Shown here piece after piece: positions 11,885-22,103 of a stretch of 64,000 bases of DNA; position 1 is the stretch's first letter, and every line of letters starts with the position of its first letter. Source of the DNA: Xylogone sp. PMI_703 (Eukaryota; Ascomycota; Leotiomycetes); contig JAJTUQ010000001.1 of the NCBI GenBank assembly GCA_021399445.1, forward strand, positions 1,178,001 to 1,242,000, given 5' to 3'. The translations under genes were made by a program, and so were the position numbers. The notes under the pieces were generated by a model. It made no database searches. It was not told where the DNA came from and was given only the letters and a program-made list of their open reading frames with translations.

Positions 11885-14350
11885 ATGGCGGATTCTGATA
11901 CCGTGATGGAGAATAATGACAATAGACCGATTGCAGTGAGGAGGAATAGACGGACTTCAAGCCTCCTAAGGAATGTCCTCGAAGTAAATACCATGGCTGT
12001 CGCCTCTAACCGGGGCTCGAGAGCCACTCCTCCGTCGACGCCCAAGAGAGCCAACAAACGTGTACGATTCTCAGACCCAGGCCCATCCGTAGACTCCAGC
12101 TTCTCCTCTGGCCTCACCCCCTACATGCGTCGAACATCTCTCAAATCTGTCCCGGGCCACAATCGTCGACATTCTATGCCTGCTGCCTTGCGTACGGTGC
12201 CAGAAGAGCCATCACCGTTTTCTGGCGAACTCCAGTTTGCACCACTACGACAAGTCTTACAAGGTCGAGTCAAGAGAAGGTTGAAGCGGCACAGGCTAAG
12301 TGAAGAACTCCACTTCATCGAATCAGAGAAGCGACGTGAAGTGAGAGCCCGCCGATCTGAGCTGGAGAGACTCAAGAGAGAGCTGGCAATGCGAGATGCC
12401 GAAATGGAAAGAATGCGGGACGATTACGAAATTGCTACACAGCTTGGAGAGGACACCGGATCGTTTGTGTCCATGGACGAGGACCTCACAGCTAAAGTTG
12501 CAGACCTGGAGCGAGAGATTTCGATCCTTCGTGTGAAGCTGCATAACCAGGAGCATGACGATGATGCAACAATTAGTGACCCCAACTGGATGAGTGCTGC
12601 TTCAGAGTCTTTCAAAGATGACAACGACGACGATGATCATGAAGAATTCATGATGACTTTCGAAGACTTCCCTACTCACATGGATGACGAGATGATTGCC
12701 AGCACGCCCGATCATCTGAGAGCGACATCGATACCATCACCTCCCTCCTCGATGCCAGCCACACCATGCAAGACTACTGCGATGTCCAGTGCCGGAGTCC
12801 AAGTCACCCTCTCTGTTCCGGATCCCAATGCTGATTCCTTGAAAGCACAGCTTAAAGAGCTTCAGTCTCAGATCAAGGAACTCAACGCAACCCTGGAACT
12901 TAACGAAGATAACCGAACACGACTGGCTATGAAGCTCTCGGAATTCATCTCAGATAAAGGGAACAATGACCACTCAACGCTTGACCACGCAATCAACACT
13001 GTTCTCACACAGATGGCCCTTTCTCAATCTCAGGCCGTCGAACACTCTGCCAGGTTCTCCGCCTTGACCGCAGAGATCGCAACTCTGGGTTTCCAATCCG
13101 GCAATTCCGACCCAGAAAAGATTATTGAAACCATTGCAGCGCAATTCCGGAAAGCACGCCTTGACCTTGAGTACCTCACGCCTGGAGAGGTGGCAGAAGG
13201 ATTTGAGAATGAGAAACTTCTTGACTTGCTGATTGGGCGGATCAAAACTCTGTTGAAGAGGGTTTCAGAGCAAGATGTCAGCATTGATGAATATCATGAG
13301 CAAGAGGTGTCGTTAAGAAAACAGCTCGGCGCTCGAGTCGATGCGTTCAATGATCTACAGAAGGAGCTGGAGTTTGCCAACTCTTTAATTGATGGTTTGA
13401 GAGAGGAAGTCGGAGAGAAAGAGGTTGGCAACGAGCGACTGACTTCTGCACTCGAAGGTTACAGGAATGAGGTTGCGAACCTGGAAAAGCTGATCAGAAC
13501 TATGGAGAAAGAATCTCAGCAGACTGAAGTTCGCTTGCTCGATGAGCTAAAGAAAACAGGTGATAAATTACAGGATGAGATATTGGCGCGCGAGACTACC
13601 AAAGCCGATATCGAAGGAAAGGATATCCTCATCGAAGAACTTGAACGGCGTCTTGCCGCAGCTGTTGAAGCTGGAGAGGCGCTCAGAGCCGAAATGGAAA
13701 AGCTGTCTGCATCAACCTCAAACAAGATTGCTGCTCAAGAAGAGAGAATTAGATCTCAGCGAGATGAAATTGATGAGCTGGAGGCTCAGTTCCTGGAACA
13801 GCAGAGGAACTATGTGATTACGGTCGCCGAGCTAAACTCACAATCATTGGAGCAACAATCAACTTACGAGAAGAGAATCAGCGAACTCAAGTCCCAGTCT
13901 CTAGAACAAGAAAAGGCGCATGCTGCTGCACTCGCTCAACGTGATGCACAAGTAACCGACCTCAAGACTGAAATTGGGCTTGTGAACGAGGCGCTTAAGA
14001 CTGCGCATGATTCCATCCAGACCTTGAAGAAGGAGACCGAACAATTGAGAGGCGACGTCCAGAGAGAGAAGGTGAAGGGGATGCAGGTGGTGCGAACAAT
14101 GAGAGATCAATTGAGCATGGTCCTCGCCACCGGCAGTGGATATCTTGAGGATAACACTACAGCCATTCTCCAACAACAATCTCCGGAAACTTTTGACGAA
14201 GATTATGGCTCCGAATCCGGCAGCTCTGTAGCACAAAGGGGCCAGTTCTTGGATGGCAGACTTGCCAGAAAGAGTAGTGTGAAAAGAAGGAGATACGACA
14301 GCGGGCTCGGGTTCTTAGATGAAGAAGAGGATGAGATGCTAGAAGCATAA
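11885..14350 (+). CDS. Large coiled-coil protein of unknown function
   Basis: One uninterrupted exon of 821 residues from an ATG in good context. The first 130 residues are basic and Ser/Pro-rich (RRNRRTSSLLRNVLEVN, KRANKRVRFSDPG), resembling a nuclear or phospho-regulated tail. Residues about 130-210, 300-350 and 430-740 are strongly heptad-like, rich in Leu/Glu/Lys/Arg/Gln, with repeated segments such as LNSQSLEQQSTYEKRISELK. An acidic patch (DDNDDDDHEE) lies near residue 245. The C-terminus has a basic ARKSSVKRRRY that could be a nuclear localisation signal, then an acidic end. The architecture fits a structural protein of chromosomes, spindle pole or cytoskeleton, but I cannot assign a family. 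Confidence 0.85.
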   Translation: MADSDTVMENNDNRPIAVRRNRRTSSLLRNVLEVNTMAVASNRGSRATPPSTPKRANKRVRFSDPGPSVDSSFSSGLTPYMRRTSLKSVPGHNRRHSMPAALRTVPEEPSPFSGELQFAPLRQVLQGRVKRRLKRHRLSEELHFIESEKRREVRARRSELERLKRELAMRDAEMERMRDDYEIATQLGEDTGSFVSMDEDLTAKVADLEREISILRVKLHNQEHDDDATISDPNWMSAASESFKDDNDDDDHEEFMMTFEDFPTHMDDEMIASTPDHLRATSIPSPPSSMPATPCKTTAMSSAGVQVTLSVPDPNADSLKAQLKELQSQIKELNATLELNEDNRTRLAMKLSEFISDKGNNDHSTLDHAINTVLTQMALSQSQAVEHSARFSALTAEIATLGFQSGNSDPEKIIETIAAQFRKARLDLEYLTPGEVAEGFENEKLLDLLIGRIKTLLKRVSEQDVSIDEYHEQEVSLRKQLGARVDAFNDLQKELEFANSLIDGLREEVGEKEVGNERLTSALEGYRNEVANLEKLIRTMEKESQQTEVRLLDELKKTGDKLQDEILARETTKADIEGKDILIEELERRLAAAVEAGEALRAEMEKLSASTSNKIAAQEERIRSQRDEIDELEAQFLEQQRNYVITVAELNSQSLEQQSTYEKRISELKSQSLEQEKAHAAALAQRDAQVTDLKTEIGLVNEALKTAHDSIQTLKKETEQLRGDVQREKVKGMQVVRTMRDQLSMVLATGSGYLEDNTTAILQQQSPETFDEDYGSESGSSVAQRGQFLDGRLARKSSVKRRRYDSGLGFLDEEEDEMLEA

Positions 14351-14869
14351 TGACGGATTCATGACAAATCACTTTCCTTGATGTGTTGAAATGAAGTGTA
14401 TGATTCTTTTTGACGAGAGAAGCGATTGAATTTGCATTTTCGGGTAAGGTATACCAGACTTGTCCTTTGACAGGCACATTTTCTTTTATTGTGTTTAGTA
14501 TCTTTTGGGTGGAGATGGTGGCGGCGTTTGTATTTTGCATTTTGTGTAATTTTATTGTTTTACTTTTTGGATAAAAGTTACCATCTTTAATGGCTTTGTC
14601 TATTAAGGATATATATGGCGTCCAGTATCTTCCCACAAGTGCGTATGTGCATGGAGTGATTCGAGGTGATTCACATGGAAATATACATGGCCTATAGAAC
14701 GTTCTCCTTATCATAGAAGAAGCATATAGATTATATTGTCCCAGTCTAACTAGATGATACCCATCGTCATGTCAATCTGCCCCCTCACAATCCACACAGT
14801 AATTACCAATCTCTATTCCGCAAACATCTCCAGAGCAACATGGAAAACGTGATCAGTTCAACCAAATCA
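14351..14869. other. 3' intergenic region between convergent genes
   Basis: 519 bp between the 3' ends of the coiled-coil gene and the GPI-protein gene. It is AT-rich with no gene seen, and is probably mostly untranslated sequence. Confidence 0.55.
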
Positions 14870-15541
14870 TCACAAGCTCAACATCAAAGTAAGCCCAGCA
14901 GCAAGGAACGATCCAAAGCACATTGCATCAAAGCTCAAGACACCCAAGCCAAGGTTCGCAGCAGATGGTGTTGCACTCTGGCCTGGGCCTGCGCTGGAAC
15001 TAGAATTTGAGCTCGATCCACTTCCGGTTCCAGTTCCATTTCCAGAACCACCTGAGACAACAACACTACTTGGCGCCGAAGAAACAGAAGAGGCCAAAGA
15101 AGCAGTCGTCCCAGCCCCACCACCAGTCCCAGAAACGAAAACGACGTCACTCGTAACAACGCTCGAAGTGAGGCCCGAAGGGGCAACAATCGAGACCCCA
15201 GAGGGTACACGAGAAGGAGGCACCGTACCGGTAGGTCCCAGGTTGAGCGACGTCGAGTCCGTCACGGTGCCGGTGTTGGTGCCGTCGAAGGAGGTTGGGA
15301 CGCTGGGGAAGACGATTGTGCCGGTCTTGGGACCAATGGGCGAGGGGCGGGTTACTTCGAAGGTTGAGGTCGTTCCGGACTCGACCACGACGGGTGGGAT
15401 TATTACTGAGTGTGGTGATTCGGATGCTGGGGTTCCGGAGACTGGGGTTGGGGATTCGATTGGTTCGGGTTGGAAGGAGATGGATTGGGCGGTTGCGGTT
15501 GACAGGAGGGGGGCGAGGATGAGGATGATGGAGAGATGCAT
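14870..15541 (-). CDS. Secreted Ser/Thr/Gly-rich protein, likely GPI-anchored
   Basis: Single exon of 223 residues, ATG start. Residues 1-18 form a clean signal peptide (MHLSIILILAPLLSTATA). The middle is low in complexity: Ser, Thr, Val, Gly and Pro, with stretches such as GSGNGTGTGSGSSSNSSSS that would be O-glycosylated. The last 20 or so residues are hydrophobic (SFLAAGLTLMLSL) after a small-residue patch, the usual signal for GPI anchoring. It is probably a cell-wall or plasma-membrane surface protein. There is no enzymatic domain, and composition alone cannot give a specific function. Confidence 0.8.
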   Translation of the reverse strand: MHLSIILILAPLLSTATAQSISFQPEPIESPTPVSGTPASESPHSVIIPPVVVESGTTSTFEVTRPSPIGPKTGTIVFPSVPTSFDGTNTGTVTDSTSLNLGPTGTVPPSRVPSGVSIVAPSGLTSSVVTSDVVFVSGTGGGAGTTASLASSVSSAPSSVVVSGGSGNGTGTGSGSSSNSSSSAGPGQSATPSAANLGLGVLSFDAMCFGSFLAAGLTLMLSL

Positions 15542-16791
15542 TTTGTTATTCTTGATTTTATATTTATATTTGTTTTTGGTTGTGGTTGTGATTGCGAATC
15601 TGGTTCTCGTTATGGTTGTATCCTTTGTTGATGGCTAGCTGCTTTGATTTTTAATCTGTGACAAGCTGTTGAAGATAGGTAGACAGGCGCTTATATCTCC
15701 CAGTATATGAATATCAGAATAGCGATTGACCGAACGATGCCAAAACCAAATAAAAGCGAATGTCGTATTGATCTAACAAGATAAAAACGAGAGAGCAAGT
15801 ATAAAATATAGATATCCCTTACTCTCGTAATTATATACGACGACCTAGGAATTGTGCCACTGATGGCAGCGCAAATCCTCAAAAGTCTACTGCGTATGTA
15901 CACGTAATCCACCCCCATCTCTCCTTCCCTCTCCACTCCTCTCCGCTGACCAAAAATAAGAGAAGAAAAAAAAAATAACGTTAGCGCTTAACGTTAAATA
16001 CGAACTCTAAATCATACCCTAATAAATCAACGGCAATTTGACTATTGGCTAAAAAAGAAACAAGAGCAACATTACCCGACTAGGGATGCTTTGCGAGAGA
16101 TGTAAGCTTAATGTCGTGTGCGGCTCTGTGACTCTATCCGGCCTTTTCTCAGTGCCCTAGTTTGCTGCTTTGGTAGGTTTGCTGGAGGGGACGCGTGGCC
16201 CTTTCGTACGTATCTATGTAGAGAGCTCGTATAGAGATGGATTGGGACTCGTTTTTTGGCTTCAAGGCTGGGAAAAGAGGTGTCGTTGCGGTGTGGGGTT
16301 GACCGCTTGCTGAATTGGATTGGATTGGACTGGGTTGCGCTGAGGGTCGTGAAGGGCCCGGATGTACACAGTATGGGATGCATCATGCATGAGTGAGAAG
16401 GGCTTTTCCGTGTGTTTCATGTTTCATGTATGTTGGGTATTCTCCTATTGGTGAGCATCTCTTGTTTGATGTTGGTTATTCGCGGCTGGAACGAGGAATG
16501 GGGGTCGTGGATACGAGGGAGGACGTGTACACTTTCTCTGGATTAGTCAGGAGGACTGCCTGGTTTAAGAGTAAGGTTAAGTTAATGTGAGAGATCATAT
16601 TCTGTTTTTAGATACCTTTTTCATTCTATCTTTGAGCTTGAAGTCCCTAAATCAATGAATAACCAGAATATTCCCCATAGACAAACTATACGCCCTGTTC
16701 CCCCAGTGCTTGTGTCCCAGTCCCAAATTCCCATCATAATGCATTCTAGTGTACAGTCCACATATCAAACGCCCAAAGCTATGCCCAAATT
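15542..16791. other. Intergenic region: promoter of GPI protein and 3' end of lipase-like gene
   Basis: 1.25 kb. The left part should carry the promoter of the minus-strand GPI-protein gene. It includes a poly-A tract near 15965 followed by a compact palindromic block (listed separately). A short TGGAT-type repeat lies around 16316-16330. No gene is seen. Confidence 0.5.
15977..15995. repeat. Clustered palindromes AACGTT-AGCGCT-T-AACGTT
   Basis: Two AACGTT hexamers (15977-15982 and 15990-15995) flank a central AGCGCT palindrome, giving 7-bp inverted arms AACGTTA / TAACGTT. It lies about 440 bp upstream of the GPI-protein start. It might be a regulatory site; no family is known to me. Confidence 0.4.
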
Positions 16792-18630
16792 TCAAATCGT
16801 TGCCATCCTCGCAATGCCCACATCGACCTCGTCAATCACAGGACTCATTCCATTCCGATACAACCACAGTCGACTGAGATCCTTCACCCGATAGACTCGG
16901 GGTTCTACAACTGCAGCTCGGTCACTGGTTCCATTAATAGCTTTCTCCTCTGTAACATCTGGACGGATCTCCGTTGTCGTAATCTCTTTGACCACCTCGC
17001 TCACCATCTTCTTTGCATCATCCACCCTCCATCTCTCGTCCCAACTCACCATGCAGTCAGCCCCAGCTCCTCTTCCAAAACTCTGCACCCGTAGGCTCCC
17101 CAACACGCTATTCGGAATGACGGGACTCATATCCCGCAGGAGAATTGTTTCATCCTGTTCATACTTGGACAGGCCGCTCCCGTGAGCTGCGCAATACGAG
17201 CTCTCAAATCCCTCACGCTGATCACAGCTCTCGTCACTGACGCCCAGCTCAACCGGCGTATTCATGAATTCGTTATCTTCGTCTGCGCCGCTGAAACCAG
17301 AGCCCCCGATCCCATGCTCTTCGCCTTCGCTTGGTGCCACAGCTGCCTTGAGAGGGAACATGCCGTCTAGGTAGTGCTGAATGAACTGGTGGCCTTGGTC
17401 TTGGCGCTCGAAAACTCGACCCATGAAGCGTGGGGCGGTGGGCAATGCGAGAGGATAGTTACATGCGAAGTGCAGGACGCCCCAGCGAGCCACGAAATCA
17501 GACGTATGAGCATAATGTTCAATGTGACGGAGAGTCTTGCCTGTGGTAGAGAGGGATGTGGACTTGGAGACAGCTGTGTTGGTCGTCAGTGGTGCCGAGG
17601 TAGGTGTTTTGATATGGGTATGCGAATGGGTATCATGATAGGCTACTTTAGTTGTAGTGTGCGTACTTGCAGGTGATTTGGGGTTTGCTATTGCTGCATG
17701 CTCAGAAAGGAGGCTTTGATGGGGGTTGTTGAAGTGGTTAGCAGCATTGCCAAAGGTGTACACCTCCAGTTTCGCCAGGAGATCTTGTGGCACTTCTTGC
17801 AAAAGCCAATCTACAATCATACCGCCTTCAATTCCACCTTGACTATGCAGAATAAAAACAACTTTGGTGAGTTTTGGATTGTAGAGTGTTTCTTTCACAA
17901 TCTTGTACCCATCGCGGATGTCGTTTGTGGCATAGGTAAAATTACGCTGGATAAGGCATTGGATAACGTCGAAAATAATGCCGTCACTATAGAGAGTTAG
18001 AATATCTATGATCTTAGGGAGTGAGTGCCAACAAGGCCCTAGAAAAGTACCTACGTGGTGTTGTGCACCCCTGTGATTTGACGACCAAATGTTAGGGCCA
18101 AGCGGTCGATATTGCCTTGGAGCCAATTATGACTGTGAATCAGATTAGAAACACGAGTTCTACGGGCCTCAGGAGCACAGGACTTACCCAACCGCAACTC
18201 CATTCATGAAAATCCATTTTTCATTGTCTCGCTCCTTTGCATACTTTGGGTTGCTCACAAGATACGGGGCATTCCCATTCAGCAGTCTACAGATGGATTT
18301 ATACACCACGAAAAAAGCAGCTACGGCTAAAAGCACCGCCCACACCGGAAACATAATCCAGAATGGGATTGATAAAATGAAGGGTACCTGCATGACAATA
18401 AGGACAAGGTGCAGGAACATGTCGTACAGGTTTGCCCTCGAGGGGTACAGTTCACAGAATTGCCCAGAGCGAGTAGGCTTCAGTGGCCAAACGATGAACG
18501 GCATGAACGCGACGAAGGAGAAGGCAGTCCGGATATCATCACGCAAGAGCTGCAAGGGCGAACCGGTGTAACTGCGAGGGACAACTGGATTGCCTCCGAC
18601 CTGGGAGCCGTAGAATTTGGTGCGAGCCAT
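16792..18630 (-). CDS. Membrane-associated lipase-like alpha/beta hydrolase
   Basis: Three exons on the minus strand: 18630-18188, 18132-18055 and 17986-16792, phase-consistent, 571 residues. The start at 18630 (MARTKFYGSQVGGNP) has a good ATG context. Exon 1 carries at least two hydrophobic segments (AFSFVAFMPFIVWPL and a long MFLHLVLIVMQVPF...AVAAFFVVY), so the protein is probably anchored in a membrane. After splicing the frame reads GVHNTTDGIIFDVIQCLIQRN, then VVFILHSQGG at the serine-nucleophile elbow, with VYTFGNAANHF further on, as in fungal lipase/esterase-like proteins. The C-terminal 200 residues are not conserved to my eye. It probably hydrolyses a lipid ester. The exact substrate and membrane are unknown. 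Confidence 0.8.
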
Positions 18631-20613
18631 GTCGCTTGTAGCAGGAAACACAGCCAGTACCAACAAAAATTCACTGAAACTGATTTGGATAACCAAACTC
18701 GCAGAAAATCAGATGGGTATCACAGAAATCAAAAGGATACGATGGATGAAATAGCGACGAGATGTAGAGCCAAAAGAAAAGGTGAGAGACGAGGAGAAAG
18801 TGAGATCGATGGAGTAGCCAAGAGCTGCCTACCACCTAAGCACAGAGCAAATCCAACCACGAGCGCAACCCCAGGGCGATCACGCTCTCTCAAACGTAAA
18901 AAGAGACAACAAACCGAAAGGAAAGAGGGAAAACACAAAAGAAGATGAGAAAGGGCACATGAAGTTATAAGTCAGCATGACCTCAAGGGCAAAGAAGAAG
19001 AAAAACAGTCTCTAGAATCGAGATCGCGGTCTGAAGATGACCGTCAGCGCCGAGTCGTGTGCGTCTTGGCCGTGACCACCGACCAGCTGAGGCCGATGGC
19101 TGAGCGAGGCTGATGCTACCCTCTTCTGCCTCGTGAACAACGGCCCAATGAAGGAGCATCAGCCGCCCTCTGCTTCGTCCTTCTCCCTTTGCGCCGGCGC
19201 AGTTTGAGGTCATAGATCTCCCTGGTTGAGTACCGGCAGCTGGGTGCATTGTGCCTCATGGCTGAGCTGCAGATGATTATTCTCCGCAGCAGGAGAGATG
19301 AGATCCTCTTGTACGTACGATTCTGGGCGTGGCGCGGAGCTGGATGAAAGGCTGGGGGGGCTGTGTGTCAAGTGATTCTTTGTGCCTGAGGCTTTCATGA
19401 CTGAGTCTTTCCGTTCCACGTGATACCGTCGAGTCATAGAATAGTCATCTATGGACATCAAGTCTCTTGGATACTTCTTCTAGGCATGATGTATCAGAAG
19501 TCATTTGTAGATTCACAGAATGATCCAGGATAATTCAACGTTTAGGCAGACAATAACGACACAGGCTTGTTTGTTTATCACGTGCACTCATCAGCTGACC
19601 CCCTTGAATATCCAAGGCGACAATTTACACAGCGTGACATGCCTCAAGCAAAGCTCAATAGTGGCAAGTGGTAGAGGTAAATGTATGAAATACTGTTGGA
19701 CCTTAATAGGTTTACTTTATGTCTAAGAGATGACTGTTACAATACTGCCTCAAATATATTGCTAGAACCACGGTCAATAGGGGATCGTCCTTCTTGATAG
19801 GAAGCACATCTCTTTTGATTCAATCCATGCAGATTCGACTTTAGGGACGTTAGGTCTCTGGGGTGTTCGTAAATTCAAGCAAATTCTTAAGTGCAAACCG
19901 TATTTCCTGCGGGTAAAGACTGTTGTCGAACCTTAAGCATACTGGTACCACTACGTTGAGATGCAACATGTGCTTCTTGTCATTTATTTTAAAGCCATTA
20001 GCATATTCACCGGCCAGTCAAAGAGGGAAATGACCTACTTAATTCTTCAGGTATCATTAATTCAACCCCTTATAAGGTGAAGCTAAAGTGCGAATAAGGG
20101 ATCAAACTCATTGACGATGTGAGAAGTGGATACTATGCTGCATTGTAATAAGTCATTTTTTATCAGAATAAAAGGAAAATTCTAGTTGCCTAGCTGCTGA
20201 TACTGCTATATACCTGCGTTCTGGAATTTTTCCCGGTTGAGAAACCCCAAATAGATCTTACAGTAACATGTTACTAAAGTTAACGGTATCTCCTAATGGG
20301 TTGAGATATAGTTACACGATAAAATCCACAAATATTAAATTTATTCAAACCTTGTTTCATATGCTATAATGAACGCCTTTAACTAGACTCAGAATTGGTA
20401 ACCCTATGCTCCTTTGCTTCCTCTTTCCTCACTACAAACATATATCTTAATACCAGAAACACCTCGGAAATTTCTATTCATTATTTCGATCTCCAATTCT
20501 AGTAATTTATACATAACTTCCAGAACCATAATGTATATATAGTAATTCAACAATTGAATCTTCTCGCCAGCAATCCTCACCAATCTCCAACTAGCACCCT
20601 TCTCACCCAAATA
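18631..20613. other. Intergenic region of 2.0 kb
   Basis: Upstream of the minus-strand lipase-like gene and downstream of the minus-strand Zn2Cys6 gene. The first 600 bp are purine-rich and GC-balanced; the remainder is AT-rich. Short open frames here lack domain features. No RNA gene or mobile element is recognised. Confidence 0.5.
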
Positions 20614-22103
20614 TCACGCCAATTCACTCAACGCTCTAGACACATTGTGCGGAAGAGCCGGGTGTCTCTTCAGCCCCTGGATGAGTCGAGAACACGTCGA
20701 CGCGATGTGGACTCCAAAATGTCTCGGAAATATCGGCACCGAAGACCAGACGATCAGATAGAACTGGGCGAGGAATATCAACCGGATCTCGTCAACGTTA
20801 TGACATGGCGTAAGTGTGATCCAGAACATCCATTGTCTCAGCAAGCTGAGGGATTTGAATGCTTCGGATGCATTTTGTGCACGGAAGCCCATGTCTATAG
20901 TCGATCGAAGGGTTGGTAACTGATCGAATCCGGCAAGTTGCTTGGCCTCTGGGCTTATTTTGTCTGCTACCTGGTCAAGCTCAGACATTACTTGCAGCAG
21001 CTTGCTTCTCTGGTGGAGTAATGGTCGCTCTTGGTGACTCTGCTGTTGACTCGGACTCGGCGGTAGATTTAGTAAAATGAAATCTCCCTGATACAAACCC
21101 GAGAATAGTAGCCTATCTTTCCAGTCTTTACTTGCATCTAAGACCTTGAATGATATCAGCTTTCGTTGACGATTATTGGATTGAGGTTAAATTTATAGAG
21201 CAACTTACTCGGGCTATTCCGCTCAAGAAAACTTCCCAGTTTTGCCTTAAGAAGTTGTTAGTAAATCTGTTTTATTTCTTTCGTCATAGCACTACCGTTA
21301 ATGCATATTGATGTGCATGTCTTCAACAGTTTAGTTGCTCACATATTTCTGTGTGGTACTCACCAATCAGATGCAGACCATGCCAAGCAGAGTGAAGCAG
21401 ATATGATGGCATCCGCATTATCCAGAGAGAAGTTGTTGATAGCGACCTGTAATCCATGAAGAGCAGCATTTTTCTCCTCGGCTGCAACTGCTTCTGCAGA
21501 TGGATCTTTGGTGGCGCAGTGAACTGCAAATGCGGCGTTTGAAATAAGTGCGTGGTATGCAAAAGGAAACTTTTCGGCAATGGAATAAAATCTATCTCTG
21601 GTTCAGGACTCATGCAATTTGTTAAGAAGAGAAAAACAGACATTGGTGTATAATTATTCATGTATGACTTACACATGTCAGGAATTGGAGCCTGAGCTGA
21701 TAGCTGGGTTTGTTGATGTAGCAGTTGACGGTGATAGGACGGCTGGTTTTCATGATACGGCACGGTATCAGATGCCCAATGATTGACGTTGGGTACTGTC
21801 CGTGAAGACGATGCGGTAGCTGGAGCTATGGCGGTATATCGAAGGCTTTCATTGGAAAATTCATATTCTATGGCGGGTTCCAGCTTTGCTTGTCGGACGT
21901 TGTCGGCGTATTCGCAGTCTCGACCAAGCCGTAGGCAATTTCGACTATACACAAATAAGCACCCTTGAGAACTGGATTATACAGGACTATAATGCATACC
22001 AGAAAGGAAAACCTTCGTCACAGCGTACATGCCGCCTCTTACAAGTCTTACAGCCGTCTCTGGAGTTTACATGAGGACTTCTCTTCGGTCGTTGCTGCTC
22101 CAT
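20614..22103 (-). CDS. Zn(II)2Cys6 transcription factor (short C6 factor)
   Basis: Five exons on the minus strand: 22103-22000, 21944-21675, 21597-21364, 21245-21209 and 21144-20614, giving 391 residues. The first intron splits the zinc cluster; joined, it reads C18-x2-C21-x6-C28-x6-C35-x2-C38-x6-C45 (GCKTCKRRHVRC, then CRNCLRLGRDCEY). The middle exon in the correct frame gives FYSIAEKFPFAYHALISNAA and ISASLCLAWSASDW, typical of fungal regulators of the Upc2-like group; exon 4 continues QNWEVFLSGIAR. Exon 4 is only 37 bp. The donor of exon 2 (GTGTAA) is the least certain junction. Likely a nuclear DNA-binding regulator; its targets are unknown. The C-terminal half is weakly conserved. Confidence 0.8.

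Noticed and set aside
15168..15638. Plus-strand frame of 156 codons
   Set aside because: It is the antisense of the Ser/Thr/Gly-rich GPI-protein gene, which has a clean signal peptide and anchor signal on the other strand.
18409..18948. Plus-strand frame of 179 codons
   Set aside because: It overlaps the first exon of the minus-strand lipase-like gene in antisense and has a random, Arg/Lys-rich composition with no domain.
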